A DNA stretch of 64,000 bases from Pseudomonadota bacterium. GTDB taxonomy: Bacteria; Bdellovibrionota; UBA1018. The DNA is taken from NCBI GenBank assembly GCA_027485695.1, contig JAIXQO010000003.1, forward strand, positions 186,001-250,000, written 5' to 3'. The notes beneath the pieces are model-generated. The model had not been told where the DNA came from. It did not search any database and saw only the letters and a list, made by a program, of their open reading frames with translations. Shown piece after piece: positions 26,805 through 35,497 of this stretch (position 1 is its first letter; the number at the start of each line of letters is the position of its first letter). Position numbers and translations under genes: made by a program.

Positions 26805-26955
26805 GGGGGCAACGTACCGTATTTCTTGAGGTGATATTACATTTATATTATTTAAAATGCCCGTAAACCGATTTTATGAGGTCCATGGAGTGGAATGGAT
26901 AGATCTTTGATGAATTTCGATCGTCATATCCGACTGAAATCAGGTAAGGTGCCCT

Positions 26956-27358
26956 TCTGACGTAGGACGGGTGATCGCTGGCATCTCACTAAGAGGTGCG
27001 GGAGGAAAGTCCGGGCTCCATAGACAAGGCACAGGCTAACGGCCTGGGGGTCACCCGGTGACGGGTGATTCACGGATAGTGCAACAGAAAGTAAACCGCC
27101 AAGGCGCTCTCGCGAGAGCCTTGGTAAGGGTGAAAGGGTGAGGTAAGAGCTCACCGCTCGGCTAGTGATAGTCGAGGCACGGCAAACCCTGCCTGGAGCA
27201 AGACCGAATAGGGGAGCGATGGTTTCGTCTAGACCGTTAACGTTCCCGGGTAAGGTCGCTGGAGGCTTGGAGCAATCCAAGTCGTAGAGGAATGGTCGCC
27301 TCCGTGCTCGTAAGAGCACGAAGACAGAACCCGGCTTACAGTCCTACGTCAGATTTTT
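26956..27358 (+). ncRNA. rnpB: RNase P RNA, bacterial type A
   Basis: Recognised by its universal segments: GAGGAAAGTCCGGGCTCC near 27002, ACAGAAAGTAAACCGCC near 27084, GGCAAACCCTG near 27181 and GACAGAACCCGGCTTACAG near 27323. The P1 helix is formed by TCTGACGTAGGAC (26956-26968) and its complement at 27341-27353, giving the ends. A T6 run follows P1, acting as the terminator. The RNA cleaves the 5' leader of tRNA precursors together with the RnpA protein. Confidence 0.97.
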
Positions 27359-27383
27359 TCTATTTTGCTCGAATCGAATTCCT

Positions 27384-27836
27384 CTAAAACTCGCAGGTAA
27401 TCTGAGCTTCGCCGCGTTTTGGCTCGAGTTCTTCCCCGGTGATGGGTGCAAAGTCCGCAAACATGGGAACCAGCTGAATAGACTCGAGGCTCGCTCCTTG
27501 AGGCGTCCTCGAGAATCGGGAAGTGACATGATAGCGCATAGAGGAGTCCTCCGATTTTTTGAATCGGTACTCGTATGTGTCTTGGGAATCGTTCCACTTT
27601 CCAAAAATAACGGTTTCGTTCGATAGTGATTCTATCAAGTGACGTTTCCTGATTTCGGAGGACTCCGGCCGAGACCGATACCAAAAAGAGGGTGGTTGTC
27701 CGAGTTCGACGTAGCAGTTCGGTGAGCTACCCGCGAGCTTCTCTCGCAGAAACCGAGCAAATTCATGTTCGTCCGCTTGGGCCGAGGTTTTCACGAAGGC
27801 GACTGATAGGCAGAACAACAAAAATAGGTGTTTCAT
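27384..27836 (-). CDS. exported protein of unknown function
   Basis: 150-residue protein from the ATG at 27836, which has TAGGTGA six bases upstream; a GTG at 27845 is an alternative. Signal peptide LFLLFCLSVAFVKTSAQA. The mature part is Glu/Arg/Ser-rich with one CEF end and one NCYVELGQPPSFWYR stretch, so it has two Cys. No family is recognised. Convergent with the RNase P gene. Confidence 0.7.
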   Translation of the reverse strand: MKHLFLLFCLSVAFVKTSAQADEHEFARFLREKLAGSSPNCYVELGQPPSFWYRSRPESSEIRKRHLIESLSNETVIFGKWNDSQDTYEYRFKKSEDSSMRYHVTSRFSRTPQGASLESIQLVPMFADFAPITGEELEPKRGEAQITCEF

Positions 27837-27968
27837 GCGGTTCACCTAGCACTGTACCAAATGTACTTGAATGGTAATTGTCCGGGTTGAAACGGTTTCT
27901 CAAAAAAACAGACTTCACTTTTTCGTGGAACCAGAAGGATTGAAACGGCTTCTTTTTCGGTGAGCCGG

Positions 27969-28769
27969 CTAAAAGAAATACTGAACCTGAATCTCCGGAT
28001 GGATGGAGACCTGTTTTCGGTAGTAATGATCCTCGCTCATGCTGACGATTCCGCCGCGACGCGCGTTGTATTCTGTATGTTCGCCGAGCCCGAAAATTTT
28101 TTTGATCACGCCGGTAGCGGAGACACCGAGTTGAAACAACCAGTGGTCGGTCCGGTAGTGAACCGATGTTCCAAAATGGTAGTTCGGGTATCGAAAATTG
28201 AGTCCGAGGATGCCCGCCTCGATCAGCGCGCCGAATTGATCGGTGGCGCGAAACTCGTGAAGCGAGGACAGACTGAGTTGGTGAGGGGAGCCGTTGAACG
28301 GGACTCTTCGGAGTGAGAACGGCGCCGTTTCATCAAAAAAATACATCCAATTCGCACTCGCCGTGAACCGGTAGCGTCCGTCGAGCAATTCCCAGTCTTT
28401 GTTCAGCCAGAGGCTCGTTGACTCCATCTGATATCTCGAGTCGAGTCCATTCAGGCCAGATTTAAAATAGGCAGCCTGGAGGTGAAACTCCTCTGAAAAC
28501 ACGCGGAACCGATGCCGAACAATGGCGTTGTAGAGCCCATAGTCCGCCATCATCCATGGACTGGTGGCGATCATCGTCGCGTTCGTTATCCCATACGCGA
28601 CCGCGTAATTGCCGACGGTCGCGTCCCCGGCTGCTAGACCATCCGTCGTAGGAGTGAGGTTGTGACCGAGCAATATGGATTTGCGGCGTACGCTCTCAGG
28701 TGATTCCTCGGCCCGAGTGCCCACGCTAATCGAGATGCTGAATACTAGTAGAGCGATGACGCGGATCAT
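27969..28769 (-). CDS. outer-membrane-type protein, LLGHNL family (paralogue 1)
   Basis: 266-residue protein with a signal peptide (VIALLVFSISISVGTRA). The mature N-terminus reads SILLGHNLTPTTDGLAAGDA. The rest alternates strands with aromatic girdles and ends in Phe-Phe, the usual C-terminal signal of outer-membrane beta-barrels (QVQYFF). It shares the LLGHNL.PTT opening and several later phrases (FDETAPFSLRRVPF / WDETKPFSFRREPY) with the protein at 58589-59368, so they are paralogues. Barrel size is small, about 8-12 strands. Confidence 0.75.
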   Translation of the reverse strand: MIRVIALLVFSISISVGTRAEESPESVRRKSILLGHNLTPTTDGLAAGDATVGNYAVAYGITNATMIATSPWMMADYGLYNAIVRHRFRVFSEEFHLQAAYFKSGLNGLDSRYQMESTSLWLNKDWELLDGRYRFTASANWMYFFDETAPFSLRRVPFNGSPHQLSLSSLHEFRATDQFGALIEAGILGLNFRYPNYHFGTSVHYRTDHWLFQLGVSATGVIKKIFGLGEHTEYNARRGGIVSMSEDHYYRKQVSIHPEIQVQYFF

Positions 28770-28826
28770 GGCTCCAGCGTAATGGAGACGTTCGGTCAGC
28801 GCCTTATTTATTTTGCGAGGTCTCGT

Positions 28827-29600
28827 TCAGTATACGGCCATGGATTCAGTAGTTCCCGGACGACGCTGATCACCGCTCGTGAAAAAGATCACTGCGAGGA
28901 TTCCAATGTAGATGCCAGCCGCAATCCACCAGCCGAGTGCGGAGGTCAGAATGGCGACCACCAGCAAGATCAGTGGAATTGCGATGAATAAGAGAATGAC
29001 AATCAGCTTAAGGCTGAATAGATCACCATACATGTCGGTATTCGGTTCATCTCCAGCCGGATTGCGATTTTCAATAGCGGCAATCACCGTGCGAGCCTTC
29101 TCGACGAATTCTGATTTTGTCAGTTGAATGGTGGCCGATGAATGGGATGAAGGGGCTGGTTGGGATCCAGTTGAACCGACCAAATAAGCGAGAGTTCCGA
29201 ATGCGGAATCCGAATCGCGTTTTTCAGAAGCGGAGTAGGCCTCTTCTTGGTCGAGATTCATCTCTTCGGTGGACTTCTTGGCGACCACTCTTTGGATGAA
29301 ACGGAGCTTTTTAGCGGTCCGTTTTTGAAATTTTTCTTCGCTTTGTCGCTCAATTTTGGCGACTCGTTTTTCCAGTAAATTTTTAATGCTGCGCAGGAAC
29401 TGGTTTTGTTGTGCCATTGAGAGTTTTGCGAACCGGTCGTTCATTCGGTTTTCGAGCGCAGTATGGGCTGTTTGGTATTCGGCCGAGTACTGTGCGTTGT
29501 TTCTCGCGTATTCATCGCCGTCGTAGGCGGCCGCAAAAGAGGGCAAGGTGAACGATGCGATGAGGAATATGGCAATTAATTTTGAAAAAAAATTAGACAT
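28827..29600 (-). CDS. exported membrane-anchored protein, unknown function
   Basis: 257-residue protein from the ATG at 29600, which has GGAGG upstream. Signal peptide IAIFLIASFTLPSFAAA. A charged, helical middle (ENRMNDRFAKLSMAQQNQFL and similar) is followed by two C-terminal transmembrane segments (LKLIVILLFIAIPLILLVVA and WWIAAGIYIGILAVIFF). The domain order suggests a periplasmic domain tethered to the inner membrane. No family recognised. Confidence 0.7.
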   Translation of the reverse strand: MSNFFSKLIAIFLIASFTLPSFAAAYDGDEYARNNAQYSAEYQTAHTALENRMNDRFAKLSMAQQNQFLRSIKNLLEKRVAKIERQSEEKFQKRTAKKLRFIQRVVAKKSTEEMNLDQEEAYSASEKRDSDSAFGTLAYLVGSTGSQPAPSSHSSATIQLTKSEFVEKARTVIAAIENRNPAGDEPNTDMYGDLFSLKLIVILLFIAIPLILLVVAILTSALGWWIAAGIYIGILAVIFFTSGDQRRPGTTESMAVY

Positions 29601-29692
29601 TTCAGGGACCTCCGGACGGTTGCTGGGGCTTCTATCCCAGAGGGACTCATTCCACGAAATGGAATCTCTTCGTCCTGTTCCCATTCATAGCT

Positions 29693-30955
29693 TTAGTGAC
29701 GGTAACTTAAAACTGTTTTGCAATCGAAAGTGAGATTTGGGTCACTAGCAATTTTCTTGATGTACTGATTCACCACTGTAGCACTGGAGGCGGGTGATGA
29801 TCCGCTCGTAGTCAACCAGGAGCCCACCTCAAGATTTGTTCCGAGTAGGTCCAGGTCTATTTCGAGGTAGTTCATTGTGTCTAGGTAACGCGCGATTGCT
29901 CGTTGGTGCTCGTCTGTACGATAGTTGATGTTCTGAACAGCGTTTGGAAAATTCGGATCACTCACGCGTAGTCCAAATGCAGCAAGCCCAGGATTGCTGT
30001 CGGGAAACAATTTAAAACTCTTGCTCTCCTGGAGCATCTCTCGATCGTTCTCAGTTCCGTAGCGTGCAACCAAGGACTCGATGCGACCAAGTTTGCTCTC
30101 GTAATACGCTTGTTGCCTTCGATGCAGCTCGATCATCCAGCGCGACGTATCTTCTTCGATTTTTGCATGATCCGATAAACGCTCCCGAAACCGAGCGAGT
30201 TCAGCTTGAGTCATCAACTCAATTTTCCTCTTACTTTGCGTCAGAACGTTGGAATCTTGAAATCGCAAAAGCTGCTCAGTGATCTCGGTGAGTCGTTCTG
30301 AAAGATCGAATAGACTGGCGTCGGCCAAACCGGGCAATAGCCCATAAACGGATTTGTCGAGGTCTGATTTCAGTCTAGTAAGTGCTTGCGCTTCGAATTC
30401 GAGGTCTCGGAATCCCGAGGTCCCGTATTTGTTTCTCAGATTCATGATCCGGCCGTTATGCGACGATCCGAATACGCCCGGCCAATCGGGGTAGCCGTCC
30501 CAAATCGGTCTAAAAAAATTGGATTCTGCTCCAGCTTTGATCCGCGAGTGGCAACCTGCGCAGCTGCGAGGGGTGTTTTTCTCGATCGAGAATGAATCAT
30601 TCGAAATATTGATCCTTCGCAAACGAGTAGATCCTTCGGTGAGATCCATCATCTCGATGATCCCACCTGGATTTTTCTTGCCATTTGGAGGTGAGATTCC
30701 AAGTAGGAAATCGCCTCTTGGGCTCACTAGAATGATTCGCGGAATTTCCAGCGAGGCTGCATGTGGGCTCCGCGAATCATAAACGAGAGCAAAGTTGCTT
30801 CGCATTTTGACATCGATCGCGCTCATTATCGTATGGATATCCATTCGAGAAGAGCTCGCCAAAAAAGAATGCAGCTGATCGAAAGAATCAATGCCCGCTG
30901 CTGACCCGAGTGTTGCTAATATTGTGGAGAAGAGCAGCACGCAGGTGTAAACCAT
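29693..30955 (-). CDS. secreted protein with one c-type heme-binding motif
   Basis: 420-residue protein with a signal peptide (CVLLFSTILATLGSAAG). At about residue 150 it has a single CAGCH motif within PRSCAGCHSRIKAG, the covalent heme attachment site of c-type cytochromes, and the likely distal ligand is not visible. The rest is Ser/Arg-rich and helical, without recognisable domains. Function could be electron transfer or a lone heme structural protein. Local sequence is somewhat AT-richer than its neighbours. Confidence 0.7.
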   Translation of the reverse strand: MVYTCVLLFSTILATLGSAAGIDSFDQLHSFLASSSRMDIHTIMSAIDVKMRSNFALVYDSRSPHAASLEIPRIILVSPRGDFLLGISPPNGKKNPGGIIEMMDLTEGSTRLRRINISNDSFSIEKNTPRSCAGCHSRIKAGAESNFFRPIWDGYPDWPGVFGSSHNGRIMNLRNKYGTSGFRDLEFEAQALTRLKSDLDKSVYGLLPGLADASLFDLSERLTEITEQLLRFQDSNVLTQSKRKIELMTQAELARFRERLSDHAKIEEDTSRWMIELHRRQQAYYESKLGRIESLVARYGTENDREMLQESKSFKLFPDSNPGLAAFGLRVSDPNFPNAVQNINYRTDEHQRAIARYLDTMNYLEIDLDLLGTNLEVGSWLTTSGSSPASSATVVNQYIKKIASDPNLTFDCKTVLSYRH

Positions 30956-31024
30956 CTTTATCTAGTTTAAATATGAAGATAATCTCGGTCGAGCCTTTTT
31001 ATTTTGTAGTTTGAGTGGGATTGC

Positions 31025-31576
31025 ATGAATGATTTCAAGGTGACAAAAATGAAACGCCTTTTGATTCGGGAATTCGAATCCGCCGATTTCGATGCCATTC
31101 ACTCGTTCGCGGCGGATCCCGCTGTTTACCGCCACATGGAGTGGGGCCCGAATACCGAAGCCGACACTCACGCATTTCTCGAGCGCTGTCGAGAGCAGAG
31201 GCTCGAGTCTCCACGCCTGTTTTACGAGCGTGCCATCGTACTCAAGGAAACTGGCCAACTGATCGGTTCATCCGGTATCCGTATTCGTGACGTCGGACAT
31301 CGAAACGGAGATTTCGGCTACACCTTGGATAGCCGATTTTGGGGAAAGGGCTACGCGACCGAGGTCGCACGCGAGTTAGTGAGGTTCGGTTTCGAGGATC
31401 TGAAACTCCATCGCATCTACGCAACTTGTCGGCCGGAGAATCTTGCTTCGGCTCGTGTTCTAGAGAAATGCGGATTGAAACTCGAGGGACACCTTCGCGA
31501 GAACAAATTCGTTCGCGGGGTTTGGGTGGATTCGCTGCTCTATGCCCTGTTAGAGCAGGACTACGCGAATCTCTAG
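31025..31576 (+). CDS. GNAT-family N-acetyltransferase
   Basis: 183-residue protein. The start is uncertain: ATG at 31025 or ATG at 31049, the latter with AAGGTG just upstream. RimJ/RimL-type signature: LLIREFESADFDAIHSF near the start, then GDFGYTLDSRFWGKGYATE (acetyl-CoA-binding region) and LHRIYATCRPENLASARVL. Such enzymes acetylate alpha-amino groups of ribosomal proteins or small amines. The stop shares CTAG with the convergent glutaredoxin-like gene. Confidence 0.85.
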   Translation: MNDFKVTKMKRLLIREFESADFDAIHSFAADPAVYRHMEWGPNTEADTHAFLERCREQRLESPRLFYERAIVLKETGQLIGSSGIRIRDVGHRNGDFGYTLDSRFWGKGYATEVARELVRFGFEDLKLHRIYATCRPENLASARVLEKCGLKLEGHLRENKFVRGVWVDSLLYALLEQDYANL

Positions 31577-31953
31577 GCGGTCGCTTTGCCGATTTTTCCG
31601 AGGTATTCAATGATCGCGTCGGACTCGTAGAGCCAGGTGGTTTTTTCACCCGATCGATCGATCCGGAGACAAGGCACTTGAAGCTCGCCGCCTTCGCGAA
31701 CGAGTGTCTCGCGGTCTGTGCCTTCGCTCTCGCAGTTCACGAGTCGAATGTCGAGATCCATGCGCTTGATCGCGCGACGCACTTTGAGGCAAAACGGACA
31801 ACCTTGAAATTGGTAGAGCGAGATCCGCGCCAATTCTGGTGCAAGGGCCCGTTTCTCAGCTTCAGTACGTTGGGATTCCGGTTGAGCCGGAAATACTTGA
31901 TCTCCCATGATGATGAGCGCGCCCAAGGTCTTGCGAATCAGTTTTAGGATCAT
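31573..31953 (-). CDS. glutaredoxin-like protein with N-terminal hydrophobic segment
   Basis: 126-residue protein from the ATG at 31953; an ATG at 31974 is an alternative. An N-terminal hydrophobic stretch (LIRKTLGALIIMG) may anchor it. The rest is a thioredoxin/glutaredoxin fold with the active site CPFC in LYQFQGCPFCLKVRR and a cis-Pro in LQVPCLRID. Its position in the chain matches glutaredoxin or a GST N-terminal domain. Stop overlaps the neighbouring gene by four bases. Confidence 0.8.
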   Translation of the reverse strand: MILKLIRKTLGALIIMGDQVFPAQPESQRTEAEKRALAPELARISLYQFQGCPFCLKVRRAIKRMDLDIRLVNCESEGTDRETLVREGGELQVPCLRIDRSGEKTTWLYESDAIIEYLGKIGKATA

Positions 31954-31989
31954 GGCGGGAGAATAGCCGTCCATTCGTCGAAAAGCAAA

Positions 31990-32017
31990 ACGGCCCCAAA
32001 GTAAACTTCGGAGCCGT
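31990..32017 (-). terminator. intrinsic terminator
   Basis: On the minus strand, ACGGCTCCGAAG pairs with CTTTGGGGCCGT (two G-T wobbles), followed by TTTGCTTTT. It lies after the stop of the exported-protein gene at 32101-32751. Confidence 0.7.
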
Positions 32018-32100
32018 GTGCATCTTTCAAAAGGGCTCGTCCTGAGCCAGGTCCTCCGGTCGAGGGTGAGGTAGTAGTGACCGAAGGATTGGAAACCGAG

Positions 32101-32751
32101 TTAGCGCATCATGGTCGTCATCACGTTGTCCGCGTAGACGGCGCCCGCGCGGTCGCTGTGAAAAAGGCACTCGTACGTGTAGGACATCGTTGGGAGGCGA
32201 GGGTCGCGACTTGCGACGCAAGCGAACTGTGCGCCAGTTCTATAAATGACTGCTCCGCCGAACATGCTCTGCTCGGGCGCTTGGGTGAGGGAGCGGAACA
32301 GCATTTGTGCGATGCCGTTGCCCACAATGCGGAGGTTAATCACGTCCAGGCGACCGACCGGCAAAGCATTGATGATGCCGTTCACGAAGACCGGCGCGTT
32401 CGGCGTGCCAGGGGCCGGCAGTGTGGTCGCGATGCGTTCGCCGATGACTTGGCCGCGAGCGTTGACTGTGAAATAGCACTGATAAGTCGTGGTTGTTCCG
32501 ACTCCAGAGTAAATGGATTCGATACAGTAGATGCCTGCGCCGCGGCGTTCAGTTACGCGTTGGCCGCGACGGCCGTAACCCGTTTGCTGTGCGCCGGTCA
32601 TGGAGCGGAAAACGAGAGCAGCGGTTTCACCGTTGAACGAGACGGCCGCAAGATTTGGGGTGAGGATGCCGTCCACGCCGCCTTCGGCGGAGAATGCAGA
32701 GGTGGCAGCCATGGTGAGGCCAAGAATGATTGCGCTAAGCATCGCTTTCAT
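32101..32751 (-). CDS. exported two-repeat protein of unknown function
   Basis: 216-residue protein from the ATG at 32751 with AAGGAAA upstream. Signal peptide AIILGLTMAATSAFSA. Two similar halves are seen: ALVFRSMTGAQQTGYGRRG with following Cys pairs, and MLFRSLTQAPEQSMFGG with CVAS and YECLF; each half has an LFRS(M/L)T phrase and a C...Y.C.F pattern, so the gene looks like an internal duplication. Each half probably has one disulfide. No family recognised. Confidence 0.7.
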   Translation of the reverse strand: MKAMLSAIILGLTMAATSAFSAEGGVDGILTPNLAAVSFNGETAALVFRSMTGAQQTGYGRRGQRVTERRGAGIYCIESIYSGVGTTTTYQCYFTVNARGQVIGERIATTLPAPGTPNAPVFVNGIINALPVGRLDVINLRIVGNGIAQMLFRSLTQAPEQSMFGGAVIYRTGAQFACVASRDPRLPTMSYTYECLFHSDRAGAVYADNVMTTMMR

Positions 32752-32944
32752 AAAGAGATTTCCTTGTTTCAAGTGTTGAACTTGAGCGGGGATCTACAGC
32801 GGGGACCGGAAAATAAAAACTTATTATTTTTTATAGGGGTTTATTCGAATTTCTTATGATTAAAGTCTGACCGAATAGGTCATTTATATTTAATTTAAAT
32901 ATATAAAATGATACGGTCTGAGAGTTTTGGAGGGCTTTTCAGCC

Positions 32945-33274
32945 ATGAACTCGATCGTATTTCGCTCCGTCATGATTCTCTTGGTATTCGGGATGGTCGC
33001 TTTAGGTTCTAGTCTATCGATCATTTCTTCTGCACAGAGAAGCCTGGGCGTTGCCACTGCCTCGACCATTCAGAAGGTCGCTTACCTGCCAAATGGGAAT
33101 GGAAGTGTTCGAGCATGGGGGGATTGCGCTCTTGATTCAAACAAGTCTGCCGAAGTGCGAGCGCTCTGTACGAGACAGCTTCGGCGCCACTACGATCGCG
33201 TGGACGCCGCGGAAAAAACGCGTTTTTCGCAGATTCCTTCCGAGATCATCCGCATGTCGCGAGAGTTGGATTGA
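32945..33274 (+). CDS. small exported protein of unknown function
   Basis: 109-residue protein from the ATG at 32945, about 11 bases after GGAGG. Signal peptide VMILLVFGMVALGSSLS. The mature part has one Cys pair (WGDCALDSNKSAEVRALC) and a basic C-terminus. A short inverted repeat, TGACC-gaata-GGTCA, lies at 32868-32882 upstream and could be an operator (inference). No family recognised. Confidence 0.65.
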   Translation: MNSIVFRSVMILLVFGMVALGSSLSIISSAQRSLGVATASTIQKVAYLPNGNGSVRAWGDCALDSNKSAEVRALCTRQLRRHYDRVDAAEKTRFSQIPSEIIRMSRELD

Positions 33275-33323
33275 GAATCAGTTGAACCGAATGAGACGAA
33301 AAATCCAAGCGTGCTGAGTTTCC

Positions 33324-33356
33324 TTTCGATGGGGGTCGAAATTTCCCTTTAAAGGG
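33324..33356. promoter_or_regulatory. adjacent palindromes upstream of speA
   Basis: TTTCGA-TGGGGG-TCGAAA at 33324-33341 and the 12-base palindrome CCCTTTAAAGGG at 33345-33356. They sit 67-100 bases before the speA start. A regulator binding site is possible, but a transcript hairpin is equally possible. Confidence 0.35.
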
Positions 33357-33423
33357 GGGGTGTCTCCTGCTACTTTGCGCGAATTGACATTTTACCGTTC
33401 GGTCATTTTTTTGAGGAACTGAG

Positions 33424-35415
33424 ATGAGAACCTGGGGCGCTTCCGACTCGCTGAAAGTCTATAATATCGAAAACTGGGGCGACCAGTATTTCAGCATCAA
33501 TCCAGCCGGCAACTTGACCGTTCACCCACGCAAAGGCGAGGGTCCGGGCATCGATCTGATGAGCGTGATCGAAGAAGTCAAAAGCCAGTCTGTCGGACTC
33601 CCGGTCCTGATCCGTTTCCAAGACATCATCCGCCACCGCGTGATCACGCTGAACGAAACGTTCCGTAAGGTGATCGCCGAGTATGGCTACAGTGGACGCT
33701 ACAAAGGTGTCTATCCCGTCAAAGTTAACCAAATGCGCGAAGTCGTCGAAGAGATCGTCGACGCCGGTCGCGTGTACGACTACGGCTTAGAGGCTGGGTC
33801 CAAGGCCGAGCTTGCGATCGTTTCGGCAGCGAACCTTTCGCCAGACGCTCTCATCATCGTGAACGGCTACAAAGACTACGGAATCATTAAGACCGCGCTC
33901 CTCGGCCGAAAACTGGGCAAGAACGTGATCATCGTGATCGAAAAACTCACCGAGCTTTTTCACGTGATCCAAATCGCCAAGGAACTGAACGTCGAGCCGT
34001 ACGTCGGCATTCGCTGTAAGCTCTACTCCAAAGGTTCCGGCAAGTGGGAATCCTCCGGCGGAGAATACGCCAAGTTCGGTCTGACCACGCCAGAACTCCT
34101 CTACGCGATCCAAGTGCTTCGCAAAGAGGGCCTCGAAAAAAGCTTCAAGCTCATCCATTTTCACGTGGGTTCGCAGATCACCAACATTCGCACCGTCAAG
34201 GACACCGTCAAAGAAGGCACCCGCATCTACGCGAAGCTTCGCAAGATGGGCCTGAACGTCGAGTACTTGGATGTTGGCGGTGGCTTGGGCGTCGACTATG
34301 ACGGTTCCCGCACGTCGTTCGAGAGTTCGATCAACTATTCGCTTCAAGAGTACGTGGCGGACGTCGTTTACTCGATCCAAGAAGTTTGCCAGGCCGAGGA
34401 AGTGCCTGAGCCGAACATCGTTTCTGAATCCGGACGCGCCATGGTCGCGCACCACTCGGTGCTCGTCGTGAACGTCTTCGGCAACATCGAAGTCGGTTCG
34501 ACTCCGATCTCGCTCGAAGAATCCGAAGATGAAGATGATGTCGTCAAAGAGATGCGCTATTTGCTGCAGAATCTGACACAGAAAAACTTGCTTGAGCACT
34601 TCCACGACGCGAACGCGCGTAAGGAAGAGGCGCTCTCGATGTTCAAACTGGGCTTCTTGTCTCTCGAAGACAAAGCCAAGGTCGAGCACCTGTACTACCA
34701 GATCACCAAGATCATCTACAAAAACTCCAAGGGCCTGAAATATATCCCGGACGACATCGAAGTTCTGAACAAGAACTTGGCCGATCAGTACCTGTGTAAT
34801 TTCTCGATCTTCCAGTCGCTTCCGGACCACTGGGCGATCCAGCAGCTGTTCCCGATTGCACCGATCCATCGCTTGGACGAAGAACCGACCAATCAAGCCA
34901 CGCTCGTCGACATCACCTGCGATTCGGATGGCAAGATCAACAAGTTCATCGACCTCCGCGATATCAAAGAGACGATCCCGCTCCATAGCTTGAAACCGAA
35001 TGAGCCATACTACATTGGTATTTTCCTATCGGGCGCGTATCAGGACATCATGGGTGACCTGCACAACTTGTTCGGCCGCGTGAACGAAGTGCACGTGTTC
35101 CTCGACGAGACCGAGCCAGGCGGCTACTACATCGAAGAAGTCATCCGCGGTAACAACATCGCCAGCGTCCTCTCCTGGATTCAGTACTCAGCGACGGACC
35201 TCGCTAAGCGCATGAAAGAACAGATCGACGCCAAAGTTCGCGAAGGCGCTGTGAAGCCAAAAGAGGGCGTGGACCTCCAGAATTTCTACGAGAGCGTGCT
35301 CCAGGGATACACCTACGTCGACGTCGATCAGGGCCCTCCAGCGCCGCACTCGCACGCGACGTTGCACTCGAACAACCCGGATCCGCTTTCCCCGAATCAG
35401 ACGCTTTTAAACTGA
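33424..35415 (+). CDS. speA: biosynthetic arginine decarboxylase
   Basis: 663-residue PLP enzyme with GAGGA upstream. Typical features: YPVKVNQ (PLP lysine) near residue 97, GYKDYG, HFHVGSQITN, LDVGGGLGVDYDG, and the C-terminal segment GAYQDIMGDLHNLFGRVNE. It converts arginine to agmatine, the first step of one putrescine route. The C-terminus extends into a Pro/His-rich tail (PPAPHSHATLHS), a little longer than usual. No agmatinase or speB gene is adjacent. Confidence 0.95.
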   Translation: MRTWGASDSLKVYNIENWGDQYFSINPAGNLTVHPRKGEGPGIDLMSVIEEVKSQSVGLPVLIRFQDIIRHRVITLNETFRKVIAEYGYSGRYKGVYPVKVNQMREVVEEIVDAGRVYDYGLEAGSKAELAIVSAANLSPDALIIVNGYKDYGIIKTALLGRKLGKNVIIVIEKLTELFHVIQIAKELNVEPYVGIRCKLYSKGSGKWESSGGEYAKFGLTTPELLYAIQVLRKEGLEKSFKLIHFHVGSQITNIRTVKDTVKEGTRIYAKLRKMGLNVEYLDVGGGLGVDYDGSRTSFESSINYSLQEYVADVVYSIQEVCQAEEVPEPNIVSESGRAMVAHHSVLVVNVFGNIEVGSTPISLEESEDEDDVVKEMRYLLQNLTQKNLLEHFHDANARKEEALSMFKLGFLSLEDKAKVEHLYYQITKIIYKNSKGLKYIPDDIEVLNKNLADQYLCNFSIFQSLPDHWAIQQLFPIAPIHRLDEEPTNQATLVDITCDSDGKINKFIDLRDIKETIPLHSLKPNEPYYIGIFLSGAYQDIMGDLHNLFGRVNEVHVFLDETEPGGYYIEEVIRGNNIASVLSWIQYSATDLAKRMKEQIDAKVREGAVKPKEGVDLQNFYESVLQGYTYVDVDQGPPAPHSHATLHSNNPDPLSPNQTLLN

Positions 35416-35497
35416 TTCGTCAGGGCCAGAGGATTGACGCCTGAGTTGTCTGAAGTAAATGGCCTGATTTGGTTTCGCTTTGGTTATACTTGGGGAT

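Noticed and set aside
33787..34986. Long open frame antisense to speA
   Set aside because: Speaks for the codon bias of speA, not for a gene; the plus-strand frame has full family motifs and a Shine-Dalgarno.
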